Shown in pieces: positions 8,200 to 15,182 of a stretch of 18,181 bases of DNA. Every line of letters starts with the position of its first letter. Positions within the stretch are counted from its first letter, which is position 1. The notes beneath the pieces were generated by a model. It was not told the DNA's origin and did no database searches. It saw only the letters and a list, made by a program, of their open reading frames with translations. The stretch lies in the NCBI GenBank assembly GCA_003661125.1, contig QMVO01000006.1, forward strand, positions 1-18,181, given 5' to 3'. The translations under genes were made by a program, and so were the position numbers. This DNA is from Methanosarcinales archaeon. Its GTDB lineage: Archaea; Halobacteriota; Syntropharchaeia; Alkanophagales; Methanospirareceae.

Positions 8200-9492
8200 T
8201 TACATTTGATTTCTGCACATCACAATACCCTCAGCAACCTTTGGCAGAAATAGAGTTGACTTTTGTGGAAAAGTTTTCTTTTCTACCTGAGCCTTGTACT
8301 CCACATCTGTTATTCGCAGCGGTTTCAAAAAAAATACAACCCTGTAATCACCCCTGTCCACCTTTTTAATTGCATCCCTCAAACTGGACACGTAAACAAG
8401 ATTCTCCGACTTCCCTATAATCCATTCATGCAAACTTATTATATCCAACCCTACTCGCTCGCCTCTTTCCTCTGCCAGCTCCCTTATCTTTTGCTCATCT
8501 GCCCGCAGCAAATAAACTTTATCTCCGTCATACATGCCCAATCTGACATCAAATTCATTACCGTGTTCATGCTCGCGTAGCCTTGAATATATAGCATCCA
8601 GATCTTTTTCATAGCTCTCGATTTTAAAATTTTCCTTTACCTTCTGCCACAAATCTTCTATGTGACACCCTTTCACACATCGGTGCCAGGGAAGTAATAA
8701 TAGTGCTCTGTCTCCTCCATCTAAGAGCGTCATCAATGTATATGCCGTTCCCTTCTCTTTATCCATACTCAAGCGATAAGAAGCAGTGTATCGATGATGT
8801 CCGTCGAGGATAAGGATCCTTTTGTTCTTCATCAGGTGCTGAATCTTGCCCATGATTTCTTCATCTGAAACCTCCCAGAGCATGTGGCGTGCACCATTTA
8901 ATTCAACGTCCACAATTGGTTTTCTATGCTCATATATCTTTAAATCCGGTCTGCGAAAGCCCAGATAATCCTCGAAAATACGGTTTATATCGTGATTTGG
9001 CATGTTGTATTCCGCAACAATTGGCGAGAAGATCATCCCGCATTCTTTCATCAGCTTGTATCGCTCCTGTGTGTTCGTCTCAAATGTCATTTCATGCCCT
9101 AATATGCTGTGTTCATTGAGTTTTTCGACTTTTACCTGTGCTACCAATCCAAATGCGAAATAGGTCTCTCTTCTATCTTCCTCTGGGATTTGTTCCATAA
9201 GCTCTTCCGATAACTTGTATCTGACTCCATAGATGTAGAAAGAACGCTTTTCGCGTTCTATTAGAAGCCCCTCGTTGAAAAAACGATTGAGATCCTGCTT
9301 TGCATAATCTACAAATTCGTTTTCCGATACGCCCTCTTTCCTTGTCGTGAGGCTAATTACATTGTTTCGCTTTGCTGAATATTTCTCGTACTGAGATGTG
9401 TCTATCGTATCATAAACCGGGCAAACCATCTCAGCTCTGTTTTCCAGTTCAGGATTCAGGATTACCGCTTTGAAGGGCTTTATTTCAACCAT
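8200..9492 (-). CDS. DUF1015 family protein
   Basis: At 430 residues the protein is typical in length. The opening (PFKAVILNPELENRAEMVCPVYDTI) and the diagnostic ILDGHHRYTAS motif at residues 228-238 are those of the DUF1015 family, widespread in archaea and anaerobic bacteria and of unsettled biochemical function. The clustered D230, H232, H233 and R234 look like an active-site set, with LLPWHRCVKG (267-276) shortly after. No membrane segment or signal peptide is visible, so it is likely cytoplasmic. The ATG at 9490-9492 has no SD but has a TATA-like box about 28 bp upstream. acs follows on the same strand; shared transcription is possible but acs also has its own promoter candidate. I do not assign a reaction. 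Confidence 0.85.
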   Translation of the reverse strand: MVEIKPFKAVILNPELENRAEMVCPVYDTIDTSQYEKYSAKRNNVISLTTRKEGVSENEFVDYAKQDLNRFFNEGLLIEREKRSFYIYGVRYKLSEELMEQIPEEDRRETYFAFGLVAQVKVEKLNEHSILGHEMTFETNTQERYKLMKECGMIFSPIVAEYNMPNHDINRIFEDYLGFRRPDLKIYEHRKPIVDVELNGARHMLWEVSDEEIMGKIQHLMKNKRILILDGHHRYTASYRLSMDKEKGTAYTLMTLLDGGDRALLLLPWHRCVKGCHIEDLWQKVKENFKIESYEKDLDAIYSRLREHEHGNEFDVRLGMYDGDKVYLLRADEQKIRELAEERGERVGLDIISLHEWIIGKSENLVYVSSLRDAIKKVDRGDYRVVFFLKPLRITDVEYKAQVEKKTFPQKSTLFLPKVAEGIVMCRNQM

Positions 9493-9514
9493 ATTATTTC
9501 TTCCGGTACTTAAC

Positions 9515-9526
9515 TATTATACTATA
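9515..9526 (-). promoter_or_regulatory. TATA-like box for the DUF1015 gene
   Basis: TATAGTATAATA on the minus strand is centred about 28 bp before the ATG at 9492, implying a leaderless or nearly leaderless transcript. No SD precedes the start, which agrees. Confidence 0.45.
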
Positions 9527-9589
9527 CCTATTATTTACTATTGTTTTATCATTCAATCTCCTTTAAAACCCTTTTTGGAGTTCTACGCC

Positions 9590-9757
9590 CTATTTTGTCC
9601 TCAATATTCCTAAAATGCCTGCCGTATGTAACAATACATAAGCCGAAATTGCATGAGGAACATCCGAACTATCGTCCATTTTGAAAATACCGCTATAATA
9701 TGACCTTAACTCTCTTGGAAGCATTGGTGCAATCTCTATTTCTGTTAAAAGTCTCAT
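9590..9757 (-). pseudogene. Frame-shifted C-terminal half of a small hypothetical protein
   Basis: This 55-codon frame (ATG 9755-9757 to TAG 9590-9592) reads MRLLTEIEIAPMLPRELRSY and continues to LLHTAGILGILRTK. It overlaps the end of the 83-residue frame at 9693-9944 in the +1 frame and looks more protein-like than that frame's own tail. Removing one base from the A5 run (T5 at 9765-9769 on the given strand) would join the two into one protein of about 118 residues. It may therefore be the broken or shifted 3' half of one gene; a separate overlapping gene is the alternative. I recognise no family. Confidence 0.5.
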
Positions 9758-9944
9758 GCAAATCTTTTTCCTCTAATATTCCACTTAATACTTCTGCCAA
9801 AAGGACTGCCAAAACTGAAATTCCTTGATCCTCTATAATTTTTTGAGTTCTCATTCTGTCTTCTATGATGCTTTTCATGAAATCGTCTTTGATTTGCTGT
9901 TTTGCGATTTCATGTAAATTTGGCAGATTTATCTCGTATTTCAT
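9693..9944 (-). CDS. Small hypothetical protein, helical, probably frame-shifted near its 3' end
   Basis: The 83-residue frame starts at ATG 9942-9944 with a TATA-like box upstream. Residues 1-62 form charged, helix-prone sequence with a hydrophobic stretch (GISVLAVLLAEVLSGI, about 41-56). The last 20 residues (from about ETFNRNRD) look unlike the rest, while the overlapping +1 frame carries a plausible continuation. I do not recognise the family. Its size and its position next to transposon scraps would fit an accessory gene such as an antitoxin-like protein, but nothing in the sequence shows that. Confidence 0.55.
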   Translation of the reverse strand: MKYEINLPNLHEIAKQQIKDDFMKSIIEDRMRTQKIIEDQGISVLAVLLAEVLSGILEEKDLHETFNRNRDCTNASKRVKVIL

Positions 9945-9977
9945 ATTCTCATCACTGATTATTATTTGTCTTCTCTA

Positions 9978-9987
9978 CTATATAAAG
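9978..9987 (-). promoter_or_regulatory. TATA-like box for the small gene ending at 9693
   Basis: CTTTATATAG on the minus strand is centred about 38 bp before the ATG at 9944, giving a leader of roughly a dozen bases. The remaining stretch up to 10075 shows nothing I can name. Confidence 0.4.
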
Positions 9988-10075
9988 GTAAAGGTTGAAG
10001 GTCTTTACGAAGCAAAGCCCCACCTATGAAAAAATCTAAGACTTACCTACGATAGAATTTCAATGCATGCTCTAT

Positions 10076-10265
10076 TCAATTCTTATCCATTCCATCGGCT
10101 GGATACCAGTAGGAACAAGCCTCTATTGCTACCTTTGAATCTCTGGGTATCCCCTCTACGAACTTCTCCCATTCTTCTCTCTCGTTCTTGAACTCTCTTC
10201 TATCTATAATTTCCCCTTCTTTGTCAAGGGTAGTTGCATAGCATGTCTCCTTATGCAACAAACTT
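10076..10265 (-). pseudogene. N-terminal remnant of an IS110-type transposase
   Basis: The frame reads HKETCYATTLDKEGEIIDRR and ends near VAIEACSYWYP, matching the start of the IS110 DEDD transposase domain, normally KFVGLDVHKETCYA. KFV is present at 10257-10265 but in another frame, joined to HKE by a single base. About 11 bp encoding GLDV, including the first catalytic Asp, are missing and the frame is shifted. The codon where the start Met would be is CTA. The protein also stops about 50 residues in, shortly after the YWYP motif. The element is therefore dead at both ends; family transposases run to several hundred residues. Confidence 0.75.
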
Positions 10266-10455
10266 TAGAAAAGTTTGATCAAAATGCTTCGCAGCGATGC
10301 CAATATACAATTTTTTCTCCCCCTTTTTGTTTGTTGTTGGGTCGGGGATGTACGAGTGCTTCGGGGAAGTATATTTTTTCATGGCATCAACCACGCCACC
10401 ATCGGAATAAATTCCGAGGCATCCCGGTTGTTGGATAGCTACAATAGGTATTTTA

Positions 10456-10890
10456 TCACTTCCCATTTTTATATTTGTATGCCCTTATTGACATAATTTT
10501 AAAATCCTTATAGTGCTCTTCGTTGCAGTATTCGGGCTTGCAAGATAAAGAAAGCCACCACCTCCCCCTTTTTGTTTCATTCTGCTTTATGTGTTTTATA
10601 GCATCCCATTCTGTTTTTTCTTCCCCGTTTTCAGTATAATTTACATGAATCCCTACCCAAGCTAAGCTAAAATCGTTTTTGTTCGTTACATTTGCTATTA
10701 GGTCACATCCGTCATCATCATGTAGAATCAATTGAAAATCTGTTACTTCCACCCCACTATTATTTAATTCCTCTCCTTGTTGTAATTTCCAATCTTCCCA
10801 GATTGCAAAAGCGAATAGCCCCGCAATTGTTCCTATAACTGCGAATACTACCATTGTTGTTACAAGTGCTGTTAATGTGCTCTTTTTCAA
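10456..10890 (-). CDS. Membrane-anchored hypothetical protein with an extracytoplasmic domain
   Basis: From the TTG at 10888-10890 the protein begins KKSTLTALVTTMVVFAVIGT and continues through a hydrophobic segment to about residue 25, a single N-terminal membrane anchor or signal. A domain of about 110 residues with beta-strand character follows, holding VTDFQLILHDD, DLIANVTNKNDF and WVGIHVNYTENG; the pattern recalls small Ig-like or FxLyD-type surface domains. Four N-x-S/T sequons (NNS, NVT, NYT, NET) fit archaeal surface glycosylation. An upstream TTG (10977) would add 29 residues that do not look coding. It is flanked by an IS110 scrap and a Tes-like gene. Function unknown; the start is uncertain. 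Confidence 0.6.
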   Translation of the reverse strand: MKKSTLTALVTTMVVFAVIGTIAGLFAFAIWEDWKLQQGEELNNSGVEVTDFQLILHDDDGCDLIANVTNKNDFSLAWVGIHVNYTENGEEKTEWDAIKHIKQNETKRGRWWLSLSCKPEYCNEEHYKDFKIMSIRAYKYKNGK

Positions 10891-11032
10891 TGTCCAATGA
10901 TTTAGAGACGTTGAGACTGATAGCCATGATTCCGAATAACGTGTACATGGGCATGTAAACAACAATGTTTTCGTCAATCTTTTAACTGCTCGGGAAAAAC
11001 AGCCGTCATTCCTTCATTTCGACTCGATTTTT

Positions 11033-12436
11033 TCACTTCCGGTGTATATTATTATAGGAGCAAAAAGGTACTATTCTGCCATCTGGTAAACCATAGTGAA
11101 TCACACATTTCCTTAAACGGGTAAAATCGAAATTATAGGGGTCCATAAAATGCATAGAACCGATGAACAGAAGGTTGAAATGGAGGTCACTTAAGTCCCA
11201 GTAACTGTGGCTTTTTATGAAGCAAATAAAGAGTTCTTTTAAAAAACCTGGACGGATACTTCTTAAAGCTGCGAAAAGCGGTATCTTTTTCCTTTTTTTA
11301 TATGCCGCCGTTAATCTTTCCATATCCACGTATTTCGTTATCGGCTTTACTTTTTCTCCTGCTTTTCTGTTTTTCTCGATCACGAGATAAGAAAAAGCAC
11401 CGCAGGAGAAATGGCATCCCACCTCCGATTTGCCCAGGGTTCCAAGCAGCACGCTAAGCCGCGAAGGAGGAAAGAAATCATCCGTACGAATAAACCCCGT
11501 TTGTTCTTCTATCTTACCAATGACCTCAGAAACCGTTATCCTCTTATTTGGGGTGTATGAAGTTCTACCGCAGAAGGAAACAGGCTGGAAATTCACTCCC
11601 CTTATGATGTCACTATTCTCTATTGCAAACCGTATGATATCGCCAATTTGGTCGTCGTTCACGCCTTTTACTATGGTAGGCACGAGAACGATAGCAGGTT
11701 TATGACCTGCTTTTCGATGATTTTGTATCGCTTTTTTCTTTACTTCAAGCAGTTTCCGACCCCTCAGCTTCTCGTAAGGTGTTTCTGTTACACCATCGAA
11801 TTGAAGATAAACAACACTTGTGCCTGCGGACTCTATCTCCTTACAATATTCTTCGCTCTGTGCCATTTTTAGACCGTTGGTATCCACTTCCACATGGTCG
11901 AACTTTTTTCTCGCGTATGAAATAAGTTCAGGCAGGTCTTCTCTTAGCGTGGGTTCGCCGCCACTGAATTGAAGACCTGCGGCATTTGTATTTGCAGCGA
12001 AATTGTCTATAATCGCCTTTATTTCTTCTATATCCGGGTCTTTTTTATGTCCTCCACTAATCCCGTTACTCTTTGCAAAGCAGATAGGACAGCTCAGGTT
12101 GCATCTCTCGGTTACGTCTATGATACCCAAAGCAGTGAAGGATTCATGCTGTGGGCATAAACCACAATCGAATGGACAGCCTTTGGATTCGCTTATGGGT
12201 GCTGAGCCGGCATTCGGCTCCCTTCTTCCTGCTTCTTCTATGTTTTTCGCTTCAAATTGCTTGTAAATGCGATAATCTGACCAGCATAAGTCTTTAAAAG
12301 TGCCGTGCTCCACACAGCTCTTCTCCATATGGACAGCTCCCTTCTCTTCATACAGTTTCGCATCTATGATGCGGTAGCATATCGGACAGATGCTTTTGGT
12401 GGTTCGGATGAGTGTGAATGTGGGCATAGGTTTCAT
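11033..12436 (-). CDS. Radical SAM protein of the tetraether lipid synthase (Tes)-like family
   Basis: Tes-type enzymes (characterised in Methanosarcina acetivorans and as MJ0619 in Methanocaldococcus) join the phytanyl chains of archaeol to make tetraether lipids. The family layout is visible here. An N-terminal rubredoxin-like CPIC (C17, C20) is followed by C41 in SCVEHG. A cluster motif CPFDCGLCPQH has C87, C91 and C94. The radical SAM CX3CX2C has C112, C116 and C119 in TERCNLSCPICFA. FSGGEPTLRED and the closing CVIHYGLPDGRIVPFC (C444, C459) follow. At 467 residues it is a little shorter than MJ0619. Paralogues of unknown substrate exist in many archaea, so the exact reaction is inferred. 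The gene is divergent from moaA across a 97-bp AT-rich gap. Confidence 0.75.
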   Translation of the reverse strand: MKPMPTFTLIRTTKSICPICYRIIDAKLYEEKGAVHMEKSCVEHGTFKDLCWSDYRIYKQFEAKNIEEAGRREPNAGSAPISESKGCPFDCGLCPQHESFTALGIIDVTERCNLSCPICFAKSNGISGGHKKDPDIEEIKAIIDNFAANTNAAGLQFSGGEPTLREDLPELISYARKKFDHVEVDTNGLKMAQSEEYCKEIESAGTSVVYLQFDGVTETPYEKLRGRKLLEVKKKAIQNHRKAGHKPAIVLVPTIVKGVNDDQIGDIIRFAIENSDIIRGVNFQPVSFCGRTSYTPNKRITVSEVIGKIEEQTGFIRTDDFFPPSRLSVLLGTLGKSEVGCHFSCGAFSYLVIEKNRKAGEKVKPITKYVDMERLTAAYKKRKKIPLFAALRSIRPGFLKELFICFIKSHSYWDLSDLHFNLLFIGSMHFMDPYNFDFTRLRKCVIHYGLPDGRIVPFCSYNNIHRK

Positions 12437-12533
12437 TTTTATTTATTGCACATCTTTTTAATAATCCGAGAGATGATTAATTAATAATGGTTGGGAATAT
12501 TTTCTGTTGAAAGCTTGTAAATAAAATAGAAAT

Positions 12534-13502
12534 ATGAAGACCGTAAAAGGAAAGAAAGAGAGATTAATAGACGATTACGGCAGAGAAATCAGGAGTTTGA
12601 GATTTTCTATTACGAGTCGATGTAACTTGGAGTGCATCTATTGTCATAATGAAGGGGAATGGAGAAAAGGGAAAAGAAACAGAGAAGAAATAAGTGCTGA
12701 GCTCGTAATAGAGATAGCACGAGTTGCGTCCACATATTTTGACATAAGGAAGATAAAATTTTCTGGTGGCGAGCCTTTGATGCGAGACGACCTTGTGGAC
12801 ATCATTCAAGGCATGGGAGATTTTGAAGATGACATATCAGCAACCACAAACGGAGTATTCTTAAAGAGATATGCGGATGAACTTGCAGATGCAGGCTTGG
12901 ATAGGGTGAACGTCAGCATAGATTCACTTAAGGAGGAAAGATACGATTTCATCACCTCATCAAGCAACAATCTGCCAAAGGTGATTGATGGTATATACAG
13001 TGCGATTGATGCAGGTCTTACTCCGCTTAAGCTGAATATGGTTCTCTTAAAAGGGATAAACGAGGATGAGATAGCGGACATGATAGATTTTGTGCGTGAG
13101 TGTAATAAAAGGGGAGGGGAGGAAGCGGCGATCTTACAGTTAATAGAATTAATTCCTTATTTTAACCCTTTTATGCAAAATTGTGAAGCTAACTTTTACG
13201 CGGTCGAAGCGGAACTCAAATCGAAGGCATCTGCTATAAAAACGAGACGGCTGCAACACAGGCGAAAATATTTTGTGGACGGCGTTGAAGTAGAGGTGGT
13301 TCACCCGATAGATAACACGGAGTTCTGTGCGAACTGCTCTCGGTTAAGAATAACGTCTGATGGAAAGATAAAGCCCTGTTTGCTGAGAAATGATAATCTC
13401 GTTCCCATAGAGAGCGTGGACGAGATGCACATAATAACCAAATTGAAGTTAGCGATGCGGTATAGAGAGCCGTTCTATAAAGGGAAAAACTCCAAATCTT
13501 AA
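12534..13502 (+). CDS. moaA: GTP 3',8-cyclase MoaA (molybdopterin biosynthesis)
   Basis: This radical SAM enzyme carries out the first step of molybdenum/tungsten cofactor synthesis, turning GTP into 3',8-cyclo-dihydro-GTP. The N-terminal cluster CX3CX2C is at C30, C34 and C37 (SRCNLECIYC), and SGGEPLMR starts at residue 78. The diagnostic second cluster CX2CX13C is at C265, C268 and C282 (CANCSRLRITSDGKIKPC). At 322 residues it has normal archaeal length. It lacks a terminal Gly-Gly, ending in GKNSKS. The ATG at 12534 has no clear SD. No other moa gene is adjacent. The cofactor would serve formylmethanofuran dehydrogenase or formate dehydrogenase in an organism of this kind, which is inference. 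Confidence 0.92.
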   Translation: MKTVKGKKERLIDDYGREIRSLRFSITSRCNLECIYCHNEGEWRKGKRNREEISAELVIEIARVASTYFDIRKIKFSGGEPLMRDDLVDIIQGMGDFEDDISATTNGVFLKRYADELADAGLDRVNVSIDSLKEERYDFITSSSNNLPKVIDGIYSAIDAGLTPLKLNMVLLKGINEDEIADMIDFVRECNKRGGEEAAILQLIELIPYFNPFMQNCEANFYAVEAELKSKASAIKTRRLQHRRKYFVDGVEVEVVHPIDNTEFCANCSRLRITSDGKIKPCLLRNDNLVPIESVDEMHIITKLKLAMRYREPFYKGKNSKS

Positions 13503-13515
13503 TGGGCGGGTAAAC

Positions 13516-13731
13516 TTACGAGGCTCTTATTGCCTTATTTTCCTTATAGTATTCCTTCCTTGTCAGCACCCAGTAGACCGATTCTGCCATGTGGCAAGCT
13601 GTTGCAACGATTGCCACTTTTTCTCCTCTCCTTGCTTTTATTTTGTTGTATATCCTCTGGAAGCGATTTGGTTTAGAAGAACGGACTGCTGCCCTCGCAC
13701 TCTGAATGAGGGGTAATTTTTGTTTTTTTGA
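13516..13731 (-). pseudogene. C-terminal remnant of an IS110-type transposase
   Basis: The minus-strand frame from about 13731 to TAA 13516-13518 reads LPLIQSARAAVRSS, then KIKARRGEKVAIVATACHMA, then a tail ending KENKAIRAS. The A-A-x-x-A-V/(R/K)-x-R-R-G-x-K-x-A-I-V-A-x-A pattern is the usual end of the IS110/IS116 C-terminal transposase domain. Upstream it meets TGA at 13732-13734, and no N-terminal part adjoins it. It fills most of the 320-bp gap after moaA; the remaining 90 bp before the PIN gene show no feature I can name. The N-terminal scrap near 10.2 kb is on the same strand but in the wrong order to be the other half. Confidence 0.7.
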
Positions 13732-13822
13732 TCATCGAGGAAAAGGACTTCGGAAGAGTTGGTTAAAAAATTCATGGAGAGTGAGTAATGAAAAGAAAAA
13801 TTAGAATAGAAGCAAAGCTACA

Positions 13823-14335
13823 CTATTGCAAGTTACCTGGAAGCAATTTTATACCTGTCTCATTTTCGATTAATTCTTCCTTTTTTTGAAAATCATCGTC
13901 GAGACTCACTATATACTCGATTTTCCCCTCCTTTTTCAATTGACATGCATAAGCGACATGAAGAATGTCTCCCGTTCGTAATTTCACCTTTGATGCCAAT
14001 CTAATAGCATCAAAATATATCGAGAACACTTTAGCACTCAGCCATTCTATCTCTTTATTTGCAGTATCATCAGAGCATACAGTCAGATTTAAACTGCGAA
14101 TGGCATTTTCTACCACCGTTTTCACTTTTTTGTTTTCTCCCAGTCTCCAGAAATGAGGCAAAGGAAGCTTATATTTACCTATATTTCTTGAAACTACGCA
14201 GTATAACTCTAAAATTGAGAAAGGAGAAGCATAAAATTTACCTTCAAGATTTTCAATTAAGTTTTTAGCTTGCCAATGTAACTCCTCCGTCTTATGAGTA
14301 TATGACAAAATAATATTTGTATCTAAATAAAACAT
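13823..14335 (-). CDS. PIN-domain ribonuclease, last gene of a three-gene cassette
   Basis: PIN domains cut RNA with a cluster of acidic residues binding Mg2+/Mn2+. All four positions are visible: D5 in FYLDTNIIL, E43 in SILELY, D123 in RTGDILHVAYA, and the acidic run D146-D148 in SLDDDF. From ATG 14333-14335 the protein has 170 residues, longer than the usual VapC of about 130-140; the extra length lies around residues 52-85. ATG overlaps the TGA of the gene before it (TGATG), and GGTGG sits a few bases upstream, so translation is coupled; a GTG three codons earlier is the alternative start. No small VapB-like antitoxin is next to it. The partner gene upstream encodes 277 residues. Confidence 0.85.
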   Translation of the reverse strand: MFYLDTNIILSYTHKTEELHWQAKNLIENLEGKFYASPFSILELYCVVSRNIGKYKLPLPHFWRLGENKKVKTVVENAIRSLNLTVCSDDTANKEIEWLSAKVFSIYFDAIRLASKVKLRTGDILHVAYACQLKKEGKIEYIVSLDDDFQKKEELIENETGIKLLPGNLQ

Positions 14336-15168
14336 CACAACCACCCTTCTTCTATCTCCTTAACGGCACTAAATCTATCCGTTCTCTGTGGTCCAATACC
14401 TAATTTTAACATCACATCCACTGTTTTATGCACAAGTTCATCCTCAGTTAGCACATCCTCTCCTGTCCAATCCACAGCTATAATAATCCCTAATTCTAAG
14501 GGTCTTATCTCATCTATAAGATGAAACCATGTCTCAAACGCATCCTTATCCGTTTGATTCACGACAATCTCGATAGTGAAGCCAAAATCTTCATCATAAA
14601 ACCAGCTAATCCTTTCCACCCTGTTCTGGGAAATCTCGCTTGCTATTTCTGAAATTAATTCTATCATTTCGTCTAAGCGTTCTCCTCGCATTTTCTCAAT
14701 GCTAACTGCTCTTTCTACTTTTGGGATTGCTTCTAAGAGCGTATGATTGCCCAAAAACTGTAAACCTTCCTCAAAGTCCTTAGAAATACCTCTCTCAATT
14801 TCTATCTCTGGTGAGGCAAAAGGGTGTTCCATTAATTGCATTACATCATCTCGACCCCATCCATTCGTTTCGACAAAAAAATCCGCATCAATTGCTCTTT
14901 CCATTTTTTCTGATTTTATTTTCTCTAACCACCTTACAAATGCTTCTCTTTCCCTGAGTTTCTCCCTTGACATACGAAATTTTTTCCGTTTTCTTTTTTC
15001 CATATCCCATTCGCATTTTAGCTCCACACGACTTGGCAGTTCCACTCTTGCAACAATATCCTTTAAATGCGTTTCAATATAATTCGTAAATAACCTCACT
15101 ATTTCAGCCTTCCCAATCCCCGGGTATTTGGACATGGTTATATCAACTGCAGATTGTATCTTATCCAT
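14335..15168 (-). CDS. Hypothetical protein (277 aa), middle gene of the PIN cassette
   Basis: I recognise no family. The N-terminal 50 residues (AVDITMSKYPGIGKAEIVRL) suggest a small helical or winged-helix-like fold. A strongly basic stretch, MEKRKRKKFRMSREKLRERE at about 56-75, could bind nucleic acid. A central charged helical part follows. The C-terminal third (from about 195) has alternating strands and ends with VHKTVDVMLKLGIGPQRTDR. No membrane segment. ATG 15166-15168 is preceded by GAGGAGAAGG, a strong SD, 14 bp after the first gene's stop. The stop overlaps the PIN start. This order places it where an antitoxin or partner would normally be, though it is three to four times larger than VapB. 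Confidence 0.7.
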   Translation of the reverse strand: MDKIQSAVDITMSKYPGIGKAEIVRLFTNYIETHLKDIVARVELPSRVELKCEWDMEKRKRKKFRMSREKLREREAFVRWLEKIKSEKMERAIDADFFVETNGWGRDDVMQLMEHPFASPEIEIERGISKDFEEGLQFLGNHTLLEAIPKVERAVSIEKMRGERLDEMIELISEIASEISQNRVERISWFYDEDFGFTIEIVVNQTDKDAFETWFHLIDEIRPLELGIIIAVDWTGEDVLTEDELVHKTVDVMLKLGIGPQRTDRFSAVKEIEEGWL

Positions 15169-15182
15169 TTTCCTTCTCCTCT

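Noticed and set aside
8063..8218. The acs frame extends 52 codons upstream of the chosen start, overlapping the DUF1015 gene end
   Set aside because: The extra residues lack family similarity, cover a TATA-like box and would overlap the stop of the neighbouring gene; ATG 8060-8062 fits known Acs N-termini.
9945..10075. Possible small RNA or gene in the AT-rich gap
   Set aside because: Only a promoter-like TATA element for the gene at 9944 is visible; no hairpin with T-run or open frame stands out.
10251..10466. 71-codon minus-strand frame between the membrane protein and the IS110 scrap
   Set aside because: It has an ATG, but it overlaps the preceding gene's end, ends inside the transposase scrap in the KFV segment, and has no recognisable domain; more likely part of the decayed element or chance.
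10076..13731. The two IS110 scraps as the halves of one element split by inserted genes
   Set aside because: Both are on the minus strand, but the N-terminal piece lies at lower coordinates than the C-terminal piece, the wrong order for one interrupted gene; separate events or a rearrangement are needed.
13823..15168. Classical VapBC pair with the 277-aa protein as VapB
   Set aside because: VapB antitoxins are about 60-90 residues with an AbrB, RHH or Phd fold; the partner here is far larger and no such fold is evident.
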